A DNA stretch of 64,000 nt from Branchipolynoe longqiensis (lineage: Eukaryota > Annelida > Polychaeta > Phyllodocida > Polynoidae). How positions within the stretch are numbered: the stretch's first letter is position 1; every line of letters begins with the position of its first letter. The DNA lies in NCBI GenBank assembly GCA_030323885.1, contig CM059203.1, positions 1,488,001 to 1,552,000 of the forward strand. The letters run 5' to 3'. Both the position numbers and the translations under genes were made by a program. Below the pieces are notes generated by a model. That model was not told where the DNA came from. It made no database searches and worked only from the letters and a program-made list of their open reading frames with translations. Positions 49,021 through 60,274 of this stretch are shown in pieces.

Positions 49021-49357
49021 TCCCCGTCCCCCTCTCCCTCTTCCCCTCCCAACCCCCTTTCCTTCTCCCCCTCCCGCCCCCTCCCCTCCTCCCGTCCCCC
49101 TCCATCTCCTAGCCCCATCCCGCTCCCATCCCCCTCCCCTCCCCCTCCCGTCCCTCTCCCCCAGTCCAACTCTCCCCCTTCCCCTTCTCTTCTTCTCTCC
49201 TTGTCTCCCTCTCCTCCTGTCTCCCTTTCTCCCTCTCTTCTTCTCTACCCTCTCTCCTTCTCTCCCTCTCTCCCCCGAGATCCTCTCCGCCTCCCTCCCC
49301 ATCCCCTCTCTCCCTCCCCCTCCCTCGTCCCCATCCCCTCGCCCCCGTCCCCTCTCA
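49021..49357. repeat. 340-bp polypyrimidine tract
   Basis: Almost only C and T on the plus strand (CCCCCTCTCC, CTTCTCTCC units) with few interrupting purines. Open frames here (Pro/Ser-rich plus, Gly/Arg-rich minus) are compositional. Confidence 0.95.
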
Positions 49358-49486
49358 TCATGATATGATAACATTGATTTAGACATTATAAAATAGATAT
49401 TGATATGTCTAAATACTGAATAAAACAAGAAATAGCATTCCATAGCATATATATATATATATTTATTTTTATTTATATAAATTATA

Positions 49487-50802
49487 TAATAAAATTATAT
49501 ATATATAAGTATCAGAGAAGAAGTCCTTTCAAGGTTGTATGAGTTCGGACCATAGAAGCAGGCATGCGCTTGGTACCGGCCGCAAGCGCTGGCATGCTGC
49601 CGCCGACAATATATATACTCTATGGTCTGCGCCAGTTGGCGCCACTCTTCCACTGACTGAAACATTTGCCGGATGCCAGGCTTATGTTGGCACTGCGGGT
49701 ATTCACATATGGCGGACGAGATGGAGTGCAATGCGAAAAATGGAGAAATCAACAACGTGCACCAGCAAAAAGCCGGCAAAGGTGCCGGTAAAACAAATAT
49801 TGCGTGATACTTCACTGTTACCGGCCATGCTAAGAGCCATTTTTGCTAACCTGGCCATGAGGCCAGGGCATATTGCCTGGCGTGCCGCTGTGTTATGCAG
49901 CTTTAGGGAGCTACTTAGAAAATGTCAGATAACCGAGGGGGACTCAGTACTCCGGTGCTGAGACTTCCAATTGTTTACATGGGGCATGCTAATAAACATT
50001 AGAAAATCTAAGACAATCCAGTATAGTGAGAGGGTATTGCAAGTCCCCGTGACAAAGTGTCCCGACTTGCTGTTATGTGCTGTTCATTGGACTTCGCTTC
50101 ATTTTTGTGATGTCAGAGCTCATCCCGACAGCCCAGCTTTTTTAGTACCGGTTGGCCCCTATTCATTTTCACCGTTGGAATATCAAACCTATCAGAAGAT
50201 GCTGAAATGCTTTGGCCGTAAAGCGGCTTAGATCCGGATAAGCTATTGTTGCACTCCCTCCGGAGGGGGGGATGCACATATTTCAATCCGTATCATAAAC
50301 GACGTACACATCGCTGCCAGGCTGTCAGGTGACTGATTCCATTAATTTAAAGAGCTATCTTTATTATTTTCTTGTTTATAACAAAAAAAAAGAAAAAAAA
50401 AAGATGCATCTATTTATTCAAAGGTACTCGGTTGGTCTGGGGAGGTTTGCTTCGCTCCTTTTGGCGTTTTCTTGCCAGAGATTTACATAAAAGACCTCAA
50501 ACCAATTTGTATTGTGTTGTCTCTTCGTAGCAGTGCTTATAAATTATATAATAATATTATATATATATAATTATCGGAGAAGAAGTTGTTTCAAGGTTGA
50601 ATGAGTTTGGACCATAGAAGCGGGCATGTACCTGGTTCCGGCAGCAAGCGCCGGCGTACTCGATGTTCTGCGCCAGCTTGAGCCACTCTTCCACCGATTG
50701 AAAAATGTTGTATTTGATTAAGGCAAGGCGTTTTCTTGCCAGAGAGTTACATAAAATACCTCAGACCAATTCGTATTGTGTTGTCTCTTCGTAGCAGTGC
50801 TT
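49487..50802 (+). mobile_element. YR-H: 1.3-kb YR element with split direct repeats, recombinase only
   Basis: A1 (49487 to about 49668), a recombinase fragment, B1 (50463-50538), A2 (50539 to about 50706), B2 (50727-50802). B1 and B2 are both 76 bp and nearly identical (GGCGTTTTCTTGCCAGAG to GTAGCAGTGCTT). No gag or RT is left, so this is an internal-deletion derivative. Confidence 0.87.
49740..50340 (+). pseudogene. YR-H recombinase remnant
   Basis: HIAWRAAVLCSFRELLRKCQ (Arg box), a stop, INIRKSKTIQYSERVLQVPV, then the HSLRRGG region in a different frame near 50250 and the terminal IRIINDVHIAARLSG. The segment holding the nucleophile Tyr is deleted. Confidence 0.8.
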
Positions 50803-50884
50803 ATCCATATATATTTATTATGTTAGCTATGACTTCTTTTATGTCCTCCTAAGACTTGGCACCTTTATGTTGGAAAGCAGTGAA

Positions 50885-51373
50885 CTAAACTTCATGCAAT
50901 TTACCAGTTGCATTAGACAACACAAAACGAATGATATCCAAGGCAGACACATCTGCTAGAGCCCCAATAAGTTCAATTAAGTCTAGGCACTCATGTAAGG
51001 CTCCTCTGTCTGTCGCGTCAAGAAGGGGAACCGACTTCGAGTAAGCTTTTAACAACCTATTGTGTACTTTTCGCTGTTTATGCTCTAATTGTAATAACTC
51101 CCGCTTTTCCGTCTGCTCTTCCCTGTCCTCCCTCAACTCAATATGTTCCCTTACATTAAACAATAGTTCCTCATTCTCCTCCTTTATAATATCAAGACTC
51201 TGTGACATGAATCTACTCCATGCTTCTATCTTTTCAATCTCAGCTGTATATGTACCCAATTCACACTGACCTTGAAACCAACAGTGAAATTCATCACGCA
51301 ATTGTTCCTCCTTATGGCCCATGACAGGCATTGATATGTCACCTGACCATATTCTCCACTGAGAATCAAGCAT
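50885..51373 (-). CDS. Intact 162-codon coiled-coil-like ORF, unknown
   Basis: ATG (51373-51371) to TAG. The centre is rich in Glu/Lys/Gln/Arg (EENEELLFNVREHIELREDR), predicting a coiled coil. The C-terminus is more hydrophobic (LHECLDLIELIGAL). A minus-strand AATAAA lies about 60 nt past the stop. There are no internal stops, unlike the nearby decayed elements. It could be a young retroelement ORF, a retrocopy or a single host exon. I recognise no family. Confidence 0.45.
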   Translation of the reverse strand: MLDSQWRIWSGDISMPVMGHKEEQLRDEFHCWFQGQCELGTYTAEIEKIEAWSRFMSQSLDIIKEENEELLFNVREHIELREDREEQTEKRELLQLEHKQRKVHNRLLKAYSKSVPLLDATDRGALHECLDLIELIGALADVSALDIIRFVLSNATGKLHEV

Positions 51374-51374
51374 C

Positions 51375-51665
51375 TACAGCTCCACTAATGAACATCAAGC
51401 ATTCCTCTGTCACCATGGCTACAATGATCTACCATGCGGTGTGGCTCCCCTGGCCACCACCTGCCTGAGCTGAGTGTGTGGTGATCCATGACTACAGAGG
51501 GGGAAGGGGCTAGTGGGTAGAGCTCCAAGTGCCCCTTACACACTATCTGATTAACACACAATGACTATTGACCAATGAATCAAGCACCACCAGCAACTAC
51601 ATAGACATTTATATATACCTTTTTCAACAATAGACCATTTGCATTTCCCCACCAGTGTCTAATTA
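51375..51665. repeat. Dispersed repeat R2, copy 2
   Basis: Counterpart of 45425-45735. Starts immediately next to the ORF above. Confidence 0.45.
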
Positions 51666-51699
51666 CCACACACAAAGAAGGAAAAATCAAAGCAGGCAG

Positions 51700-53520
51700 A
51701 AACGGCTGTTAAAAAAATGGTGGGAAATGACCAAAATCCTGAATATGTCGCAAAAACAGCTGTAAGCATAAGTCAGCACCTAAGCAAGGAGGATATAGTG
51801 AAATGGTAATCCAGATAGTAAAAGAGGAACTCACATGAGAAAGCCAGAAAAATGAAGATGAAAATATCACGGGAAATGACATGGGCGCAACCTGAAACGG
51901 AAACAGAAAGAACAAAATGAAAACAAACGACAATGACAATGACAACAAATATGAGAGCAAGATACCGATACTACAAAGCAGAGTATGAAAAACTCAAAAC
52001 AAAAGAAAACAACACCAATGCAAACAAAGCCACCAACAATGCAAGGAAAACACCCACTGAAATAAACAAAATGCCCACAGACCCGGCCCCAAAACCAAAA
52101 CAAACACAAAAACACAAAAAAACAAAAAGCTTGGCATTGTTGTGCATGGATCCCTGAAAAAGAGGATGAAAATATGGAGAAAGAAATCACAGACATGCTG
52201 AGTGAAGCGGGCTGTGACTTTGGGGAAAAGCAAAAACAAAAAGACAAAACACCGAAAAAAAGTGAGGCAGACAAGGAGCAGATGGAAGGCAACACCCAAA
52301 ACAAAAGGCCTGAAGAGGCACGCACACAGAAAATTGAAAACACCTAGAATGACCAAGGAGCATCAGACTCCAACTAGAAAAAGAATCGCAGAGAAAAGAA
52401 CTTTTCCAAAAAAAGAAAACTCTACAAACCAATAAAGACTATAACAAAGTGTCAATCAGGCCAGTCAGGACAGAAGCAGAAAGGCTGAGTGAAAAGACAG
52501 TGCAGCGAATGTACACACTGGCCATTGAAAGCAAAAGTGAAAACCAGAAAATAGAAACGGTCAAGGGCGGAGGGTGCAATATCAAGATACATGGGAAGAT
52601 GTACATGCCCAACAAGTTTGAAAAAATAGAAATACAAGAAATCATTCCGGAAAAGCAGCTACCAGGGAGCATGCCTGGGGAGTACTACTATCATGGCAAA
52701 ATTTCATAAAAACATGACCTAATGAGGCTGATAGACAACGCAGAGAAGCCATACATGATAGAGGCAATGGCCAAGAAAATACGGAAATCGCGAAAATGGT
52801 GCAAAACCAATGAAAAAGTCCTGGAATACATCGGCTGTGCGAAATTCACTCAAAATGAGAAATTAAAGAAAGATTTAATTGATGCTCCAGGAAATGCATT
52901 CAGGGAGTGAACAAAGTGCCCATACTGGGGCTCAGGCAGGTTCCTGGACATTGCCAGTGAAGGGGAAATAGTCAAACAGGGATACAAGAATAAAATGGGA
53001 GAAATCCTTCAAAACGTCAAGGTAAGCCTCACAAAGGCCAATGAATAGAAACCAAAACTAATAAGCAAAATAATAAATAGAAAATAGGCACAGTAAACAT
53101 AGCAAGCAAAACAGCTAAATAACATAATATTTAATAATGCACTAGTGAGTTATGTGAATGCGCAGATATACACAGAAAGCATAGACCTCTTCAGGCAAAA
53201 TAGGAGGAGGAGAAAAGAGCAAAGCTGCACTTATACCCAAGCATAATTCAAAACACAACTGACAGCTGCAAATTAGGACGACGACACAGAGTTAGCAGGG
53301 GGTCACAAAAGCAAATGGACACCACCATGGATAAAATAATTGTGATCAGTGGAGACTCAAGAGCAAAGGCATTAACCCAGCACCTGGAGGACAAACACCG
53401 CAACACACAAAAAAGTCTCAGTGGAGTCAGTGCCAGGGGCGACCATTGCCAGGATAGCGAGCACTGTGCACAGGAAAAACATCAAATCCACTCCACCGGC
53501 ATAAATATACCAACAATAAA
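51700..53520 (+). pseudogene. A-rich decayed coding-like repeat (possible LINE ORF)
   Basis: Lys/Asn/Thr-rich frames with stops: PVRTEAERLSEKTVQRMYTL, YMPNKFEKIEIQEII, MAKKIRKSRKWCKTNEKV, GEIVKQGYKNKMGEILQNVK. Near 53330 there is KIIVISGDSRAKALTQHL, which resembles a GDSx start of an SGNH-type fold. The strand bias and composition fit an old retroelement. No RT seen. Confidence 0.4.
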
Positions 53521-53597
53521 ATAAATCAAATGAAATAATATTTAACGTAGGTTTTCTTAATGTTGTACTAGCAAGACAAGCCATCTTTGTAGTGATT
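53521..53597 (+). repeat. R1 copy 2, left piece
   Basis: Start of R1 (AAATCAAATGAAATAATATT...AGACAAGCCATC), cut by YR-C. Confidence 0.8.
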
Positions 53598-53813
53598 ATG
53601 CATGTTGCGGTGGTAACATGGGTAATTTGGGATGCGGGACCGAACCACCTCACCTTTGTCTCTATGGCCTCCTCCACTATGATGCTACCTGGCGGATCGG
53701 CCGAGCACTGGCCAATGGTGGAGCCTAATTAGCTCACACCGACCAGTGCGCCTGAACCTGCCACGTGGCCACTGAAGCTTTCCCATATTTTCTCGCCATT
53801 TTCTCGCCTCACT

Positions 53814-55152
53814 ATGCCGTCCACCCGCAATAAGTGTCCTAGGGACGTAACTCCTGACTTGTCACCTGTGATGGAGCCTACACCAGTGAAAAAGACCCGT
53901 GGCCGGCCTAAATCGGTGATCCTGCGTGAAGACTCAACTAAGAAAACGCAGTCTCATTCAGGCCGCACCGAGGAATGGCGCGAGAGCCGCCCCACAACAG
54001 ATAGCCCCGCCAATACAGGGAATACCTGACGTAAGTCCTACACTGCCTATTTGCTTGCCGCTATGAATGGGCTTCAGACATGCATGGACGAAAGGCGAGA
54101 TCGCATATCACAGAGCATGACGGATCGCATGGACGAGATCGAGCAATCGACGACGAAACGGTGACGCACTGCATCACCTCCCTGTGATAACCAAGATGGC
54201 GGCCAATGCACATGGTCAACGGCCCCGGCTAGCCCCAGCGATGACGCCCGGTAGCCACCATGCTCATGCTCCCCAAGCCGGATCCGCAGCCATGGCCACT
54301 GCAACAATGCAGAGGATGAATGGGACGCTCCACCATCACATCCCGAGCAGTACTATGCCATGCCTGCAGATGACGCCAACAAACGTGAGTTTGTTCCTTT
54401 TCAGAATCCGTTTCGTACACCCGCAGCCATTGCCCGAGATCGGGCCGCCACTCATACCCCATTCTATGATGTGTTATCTAACACCGATCAGGAGGAAACG
54501 GATTGTAGTGATGTGGTTAATGAGTTGCTCGCTGCCGCGGGCTCCTTACTGGGTGACAAGAGAGGTGATGCTATCATCGCCCCCCATAGATATGTCATTC
54601 TTGGCCACTGCAGCACAAAAATTGGGCTTGATCAAGCAATGTGGGTGGAGTATTTTTCCGCGCTGTGCCGTTTGATAAAGGATAAAGCGATGCCGACGAG
54701 CTGGGTCAACACAATATGACTGGCAGACCTGCCGATGCCGGTCGGAAATAGTATTCACCATGATTAGCGACGGCCGGCTGCAATATGGGTGGGCTGACCA
54801 GTACGCCATCAAGGATATACAATGCGATGCATGCGTCAAAGGCACTAAGATTGATGGGAAGAAGGGCAGCCGTAATATGGCTGATGACACGCCCGCCCGC
54901 AAAGCCGAGAGCACAGCAGCATGTGGTGACAGGTCCGACTATGTCCGGCCCATATACAACAAAGACACGGACGGAAAGCCCTGCTCAAAGTGGAACTGGG
55001 GAAATGAATGCGGATTCACCTATGTACATGGTGCGCATCCAAATACTCAAAGGCAAACCCCCATGCTGAGAAAGATTGCCAGAATAAATGCCGCTTCTTT
55101 GAGTGAAAAAAATGCCCCAGAGAAGACCCAGGCTAAATCGGATTTTCATTAA
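53814..55152 (+). pseudogene. YR-C gag-like ORF1, frame-broken
   Basis: MPSTRNKCPRDVTPDLSPVM, then PVKKTRGRPKS; the core block ELLAAAGSLLGDKRGDAIIA with MWVEYFSALCRLI; DWQTCRCRSEIVFTMISDGR; and the finger CSKWNWGNECGFTYVHG. Spread over three frames. Confidence 0.78.
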
Positions 55153-55429
55153 GCAGCCGCCCACTCGGATACACTGACGATGGAACGCAGACCGCCCCCT
55201 GATCAGTTGACGGCGTGCCCAACGGTGAGCGTAACAGCCGCTACATGCATGACGGTGACCCAGGAGGCCTCTCGCTCGCCGTAGGTTCGCCGCCAACAAC
55301 CCCCCCACCCTGATACCGCACCAGCTGAAGCCACTGTTGTTGCTAGTGGAGCCAGCAAAATTTGTGCACAGAAAAGTGGAGCTTGGGGCACTGCTCGGCC
55401 CCTTTGAGCGACCCCCCTTCCGCCATAGG

Positions 55430-56430
55430 ACCTAGATTAGTCCAATGATGACCCGCCCGAAACGCATCTCATCCGAGAGGCATGTCATCGTCGACTTATC
55501 ATACCCTGGAAAGGCGAGCTTCAATGCTGGCATTCGACGTGTACAGTATCAAGGCGTGCCCATGTCCTACACCCTCCCGGGCATGCTCGACCTGGTGGAC
55601 GGGTCATACTTGGCGAGGGCATATCGCCAGCTGCGAACATGCCCACTATCAACACCGCTGCTGGGCTACATCGATGCCCCTCTGCCATTCGGCTGCAGGA
55701 CGTTGTCCATGGTGTGTGCCAGGACAACAAATGCCGTGGTCCACTTTATGCGAAAGAAGGAGCATTTCGTCATGTGCTAGCTTGACGACTTTGTGGATGA
55801 CGCTGCCGCACACACCAACGGGCACAGGAGGCATACGATGACTTACTCCAACTCGCCGGCAACCTCGGCTCGACCTCTCACCTGCTAAGTGTGTACCACC
55901 CATGAAAACGATCGAGTGGCTGGGCTTTGAACTATCCACGACAAGCAGGAGGCTCAGGATTACCCCCGCCAAGCTAACTGACGTGCTTACCGAGTGTGGC
56001 CTCTGGTCCATGGCTAAACAAGCGTCCCGATGGGGCCTCCAGAGACTCGTTGGCAGATTACAGCAAGTCGCGAAGTGTGTCAGGTCGGCCAGGAGATTTA
56101 TGTCACTGCACTGAGGGATGCCACCCATGAATGGGAGGCATGTCGTCCCTGAAGACCTCTTCCGCGACATCAACTGGTTTGACAGGTTCGCGGAGACTTT
56201 CAATGGGTCCGTCCTACTGCAATCAGCCCCCAAAGTCGGCTGGAGTATTGAGTGCGTTTCATCCCTCACCGGAGCTGGAGCCCACTCTCCCACCCATTTC
56301 TATGCCGAGTGGTACCCAGACAGGATACGGGAGAAAGGTATGACAATAGTGCACAGTTGGAGGTGGTCAATCTTGTGGCAGCTATCAAGGCCCTCCTCCC
56401 GAAAGTACCTCACCAGCATACCATCCATGT
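55430..56430 (+). pseudogene. YR-C reverse transcriptase and RNase H remains
   Basis: MMTRPKRISSERHVIVDLSY, SYLARAYRQLRTCPLSTPLL, then a TAG at the Tyr of the catalytic site followed by LDDF (an aspartate where YR-A and YR-G have asparagine). WGLQRLVGRLQQVAKCVRSA follows, and RNase H traces near 56330-56500. Confidence 0.8.
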
Positions 56431-56474
56431 AAGCACGGACAACCCCGCTTCCCAACACATACTCTCCACAGGCA

Positions 56475-57300
56475 GTGGCCACAACCCCGTTCTGGCCACG
56501 TGTGCCAGGCAGATATGGCTGCTGGCGGCCAAACTACATCAGCAGCGCCCAAACATGGCTCAGGGTGGTCTGGGGGTCAACGGCGGCATTCGACAGCTAC
56601 CCCGTCAGCCTCCTAAAGAAAGGGATACAGCGAGCCTCCCGGCACGTACCGGCCCAGGCCCCGGCATTAACTCCCGATGACATAAAGGGTGTTGTCAGAT
56701 TCTTCACCACCGCTGGGCCTAATGGCAAAGTCTTAACGGCAGCCACCCTAATGGTGTATTTCACGATCATATGCCAGTCCAACCTCCTCAAATGGACAGA
56801 CCCTGTGACCCGTGTCCATGCACTGCGAGCCAAGGACGTCACCCTTACGCCTACTGCCATGAACGTCCACCTCGCCTCCACCAAGAAAAGGTGGATGACT
56901 GGCGAGCACACAGACATCACCATGCTGGTGATACCGGGCTCCCCATACTGCCCGGTGGCGACATGGCTGGACTACATGACACGCAACCCACTGCCCCTAT
57001 TAGGCCCCGCCTTCATCACTGGGCATGCCCTCTCGCCCCTCCGCACTGCTTGCCACGACCAGGCTCACCCTCACAACAATTTGGTACCCTGCCCCTCGCT
57101 TGGTTACCCTCCACAGCCTCCGCCGAGGAGGGGCCCAAGCCTGTGCCCGCGCTTGGCTCGAACCTGGACGACATCCAGACATTCAGAACGTGGACCTCCT
57201 GAGTGGTCCATCTATACGTCCCCCGCGAGGCGATCCGGGCCTGCCCCACCATGCACTCCACTACCTTTGGCTGAGCGCCTGGAACAATTATAGGCAGCAA
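56475..57300 (+). pseudogene. YR-C tyrosine recombinase
   Basis: SLLKKGIQRASRHVPAQAPA and FTTAGPNGKVLTAATLMVYF align with YR-A. The first catalytic Arg is Cys here (FTIICQSN versus FTLLRQSN), likely a CpG decay. HSLRRGGAQACA is in the other frame near 57110. Inactive. Confidence 0.82.
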
Positions 57301-57407
57301 ACAATTGACCAGAATGACACCCAAACAATGTAACAAGAATAACATCAATGAAAGAAATCTAAATAAACTACCACTATATACCATTTCGGGTCCCGCATTA
57401 CTGAATT
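57269..57407 (+). repeat. YR-C repeat B1
   Basis: 139 bp, GGCTGAGCGCCTGG to TTACTGAATT. Confidence 0.93.
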
Positions 57408-57672
57408 GTGCATGTTGTGGCAGCAACATGGGTAATTCAGGATGCGGGACTGACCCGCCTCACCCATGTCTCTATGGCCCGACACTGGCACCCCTATATA
57501 CTGCACCCGACACCACCTCCTCCACTATGCTGCCATCTGCCGGATCGGGCGAGCACTGGCCAACGGCGGAGCCTGAGTAGCTCACACCAACCAATTCGCC
57601 CGAATCTGTCACGTGGCCACTGAAGCTTTCCCATATTTTCTCAGCCGTCCCACCACCCATCTAACATGACAA

Positions 57673-57811
57673 GGCTGAGCACGTGGGACAATCATAAGCA
57701 GCAAACAATTGACCAGAATGACACCCGCACAATGTAACAAGAATAACATCAATGAAAGAAATCTAAATAAACTACCACTATATACCATTTTGGGTCCCAC
57801 GTTACTGAATT
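57673..57811 (+). repeat. YR-C repeat B2
   Basis: 139-bp copy of B1 at the right end. Confidence 0.93.
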
Positions 57812-58334
57812 ATGCATTAGATGCAAAATCACAATGAATTGTTTATTATGCATATATATATTGGTATGCAAACAATATATCTAAATAATGTACAACAGTC
57901 CCAACAGGACCTCCTCCCCAATTGGCAAGTGGAAGTATATGAGTGGACCAAAGACCAGTATATACCCCCATGGTTGACTGGAGGTGCCCTATTGTTTGGG
58001 ATTTACTAGTATACCAACACAGTACAGTACTATCATGGGCAGTTCTGCCCTGTAGCCATATGTTGAAACTACTGAATTATTTCCTAATATTCACTGCTAA
58101 TTTACTCAATCCTGTCCTAACTAAATGGCCTGGAAATATTAAAGAAATTAGATATAATTTGTTGCTTTCTACTGATGTATTCCTATATGTAAACATCCCA
58201 AAACTCAGTGTGCCACAACCATATTTGTGAACCTGCATACTAATCCTATATACAATTTGACATTGGTAATTAAACGGGGCTTTGAATGAGGTATTTAACC
58301 ACCATAGCCCAATCAAGGTAAGCTCTCCAACCTG
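57812..58334 (+). repeat. R1 copy 2, right piece
   Basis: Continues R1 from ATGCATTAGATGC to CTCTCCAACCTG. Together with 53521-53597 it gives one R1 copy interrupted by YR-C. Confidence 0.85.
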
Positions 58335-59150
58335 TTTATCTCTGAGAATGGGTTAGAGTTAAAAAATAAATTGATAATCCATCATTTTAAGGAATTGGGA
58401 ATAGAGGTAACACATACAACACCATATCATCCACAGTCTAATGGAATGGTTGAGCATTACCATAGAACACTAAAAAGCATTTTGAGGAAATCAGTGAATT
58501 CTCATGCTCGTTTATGAGAAAATTCTTTACCTGATGTGATATATGCGTATCGTACTGTATCTTCTGATTGTACAGGTTTTTTTCCTTTGTTGTTAACCTA
58601 TGGTAGACATCCAGGTAGGAAATATAGTTTGATACTGCATCGATCAACAGGTATAACACATTCGAACTTAGCTTATCGAATAGACGATTTGTCTATAGCT
58701 TTAAGTAAGGCTGTCGAAAATCGACGAGAAAGTCAAAATTATAATATTGCTTGTCTGAGAAGGAAGGTGAATGCAATTAAATTAACTCCAGGTGATAAAG
58801 TTATTTTGTTAGTTAATGAATCCGGACCCTTGGAGAGGAAATACGATCCAGGATACATATTGGTTAGATCACAAGGTACAGTAGTGACCATGGTAGGGCC
58901 TAGGAACGATCGAAAAATTGTTAATCGAGATAAAGTTAGAATAGTTGATTCTAATATTATTTGGGATGATATAGCACCTAGATTAACATGTACGGCGAGG
59001 ACACAAGGTAAGTCACAACCTGCAATTATTCAAAGATGTTATATGCTTTTGTTGGGACACACTATTAAGAATGCATTTAGTTTTCTTAGTTCCAAAAATC
59101 TTACTCTGTGGATCCATGGAGGACCAAAGCCGCATAACACAACACCTTGA
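58335..59150 (+). pseudogene. Ty3-type integrase C-terminal half
   Basis: FISENGLELKNKL (catalytic-core Asp position is Glu), TPYHPQSNGMVEHYHRTLKS with the catalytic Glu, one stop near 58516, then FPLLLTYGRHPG, LTPGDKVILLVNE and a GPY/F-like region. A metazoan Ty3-like retrotransposon remnant; R1 cuts its 5' side. Confidence 0.8.
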
Positions 59151-59323
59151 TTCTTGTACTACCGTAATAATCATAGCGAATTCTCAAATCCTGAAATTGT
59201 ATTCCAGACTACTAATCTAAGAACTCTTTTCATACTCGACATACTCATGGGGAAAAAAAGTGAATGTGAATAGCTGACACAGTTCTTCTCTTCGGTATTG
59301 GATTAATTTTCACGAGTATATTG

Positions 59324-60274
59324 ATGGACGCGTACATACGGGAATTGAAACACCGAATCGGGCTCTGTGAATATGGTGCATTAGAGGAGTCACTGCTATG
59401 GGACCGGCTGGTGAGTGGAATCAAATGCGATAAGCTCAGAGACTGTTTGCTACAGACACCTAAACTGACATCGGACGTATGTGAAGAAATGTGGCCATTG
59501 AGCGAGCATCATGCCAAACAACTCACTGGTGGATATCTGGCTGAGTATGCATTAGACGCGATACGGCAACGGGATTCAGCACGCCAATCCAGCCAGCCAT
59601 CGGGATCGCAGCAGCCGTTCTACAGGCGACCGGCTGGGAGAGGCGGCCAACAGAACAGGAATGGTGGTAATCAACCAAAGTGTGGCTGGTGCGGCTACTT
59701 GCATCGCCGTGACCGAGAAGCTTGTCCAGCCAGAGGGAAGACGTGCGATGTGTGTAGCAAAATCGGCCATTTTGCGAAAGTCTGTCGAGGGAGGTCTGCG
59801 GCAGTCAACGAGCTGATGATGGGCAATGGAGATGACGAGGACGAGTCGCACGGTGAGCAGGTTGATACGGATCTGTTCGTGGGAGCCGTGTCGGAGGATG
59901 CACAGGACAGTGATCACCTGTGGTATGAGACCATAACTGTGGCAGGACGCAACGTCTGCTTCAAACTTGACACCGGCTCGGAGGCCAACTTTTTTAATCC
60001 CCAAGAATGTGTTCACGAAAATGCTGCATGCACAGATCAAACAGGCGAAGTGCCACCTGGTAATGTATTCAGGGGAGCGGATCACACCTCTGGGTCAGTT
60101 CGAGTTACAGGTGCGGGACCACCTGTTGCAGTTCCAAATCACGAGCAGTGGGTGTGCCATCTTGGGGAAAGACGCGTGTGTGCACCTCCGACTGCTCTCG
60201 CGCCTTGACAGCATCCGGGCAGAGGACAACATCGATGCAGCAAATATGGTAAAGGAATTTCAGGATGTGTTTAC
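59324..60274 (+). pseudogene. Ty3-type (Mag-like) gag-protease
   Basis: Gag C-terminal part with two knuckles (CGWCGYLHRRDREAC, CDVCSKIGHFAKVC) and an aspartic protease start CFKLDTGSEANFF. A one-base shift at a T-run near 59992 moves the rest to another frame (PKNVF...ILGKDAC, then FQDVFT), where R1 inserts. The nucleocapsid and protease would process and package element RNA in an intact copy. Confidence 0.82.

Larger units (their letters stand above)
53598..57811 (+). mobile_element. YR-C: PAT-like YR retrotransposon with split direct repeats
   Basis: A 4214-bp element inside R1. A1 (53598-53794, with a 35-bp internal gap), ORFs, B1 (57269-57407, 139 bp), A2 (57408-57642), B2 (57673-57811, 139 bp). 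The 5' motif is ATGTTGCGGTGGTAACATGG and the terminus is TTACTGAATT. All ORFs are broken; parts of RT and RNase H are deleted. Confidence 0.9.

Noticed and set aside
48955..49443. Gly/Arg-rich minus frame and Pro/Ser-rich plus frame
   Set aside because: Pure product of the polypyrimidine tract.
58536..59150. Envelope or other infectious gene after the integrase
   Set aside because: The tail after the GPY/F-like region is short, lacks a signal peptide or transmembrane segment and is not recognisable.
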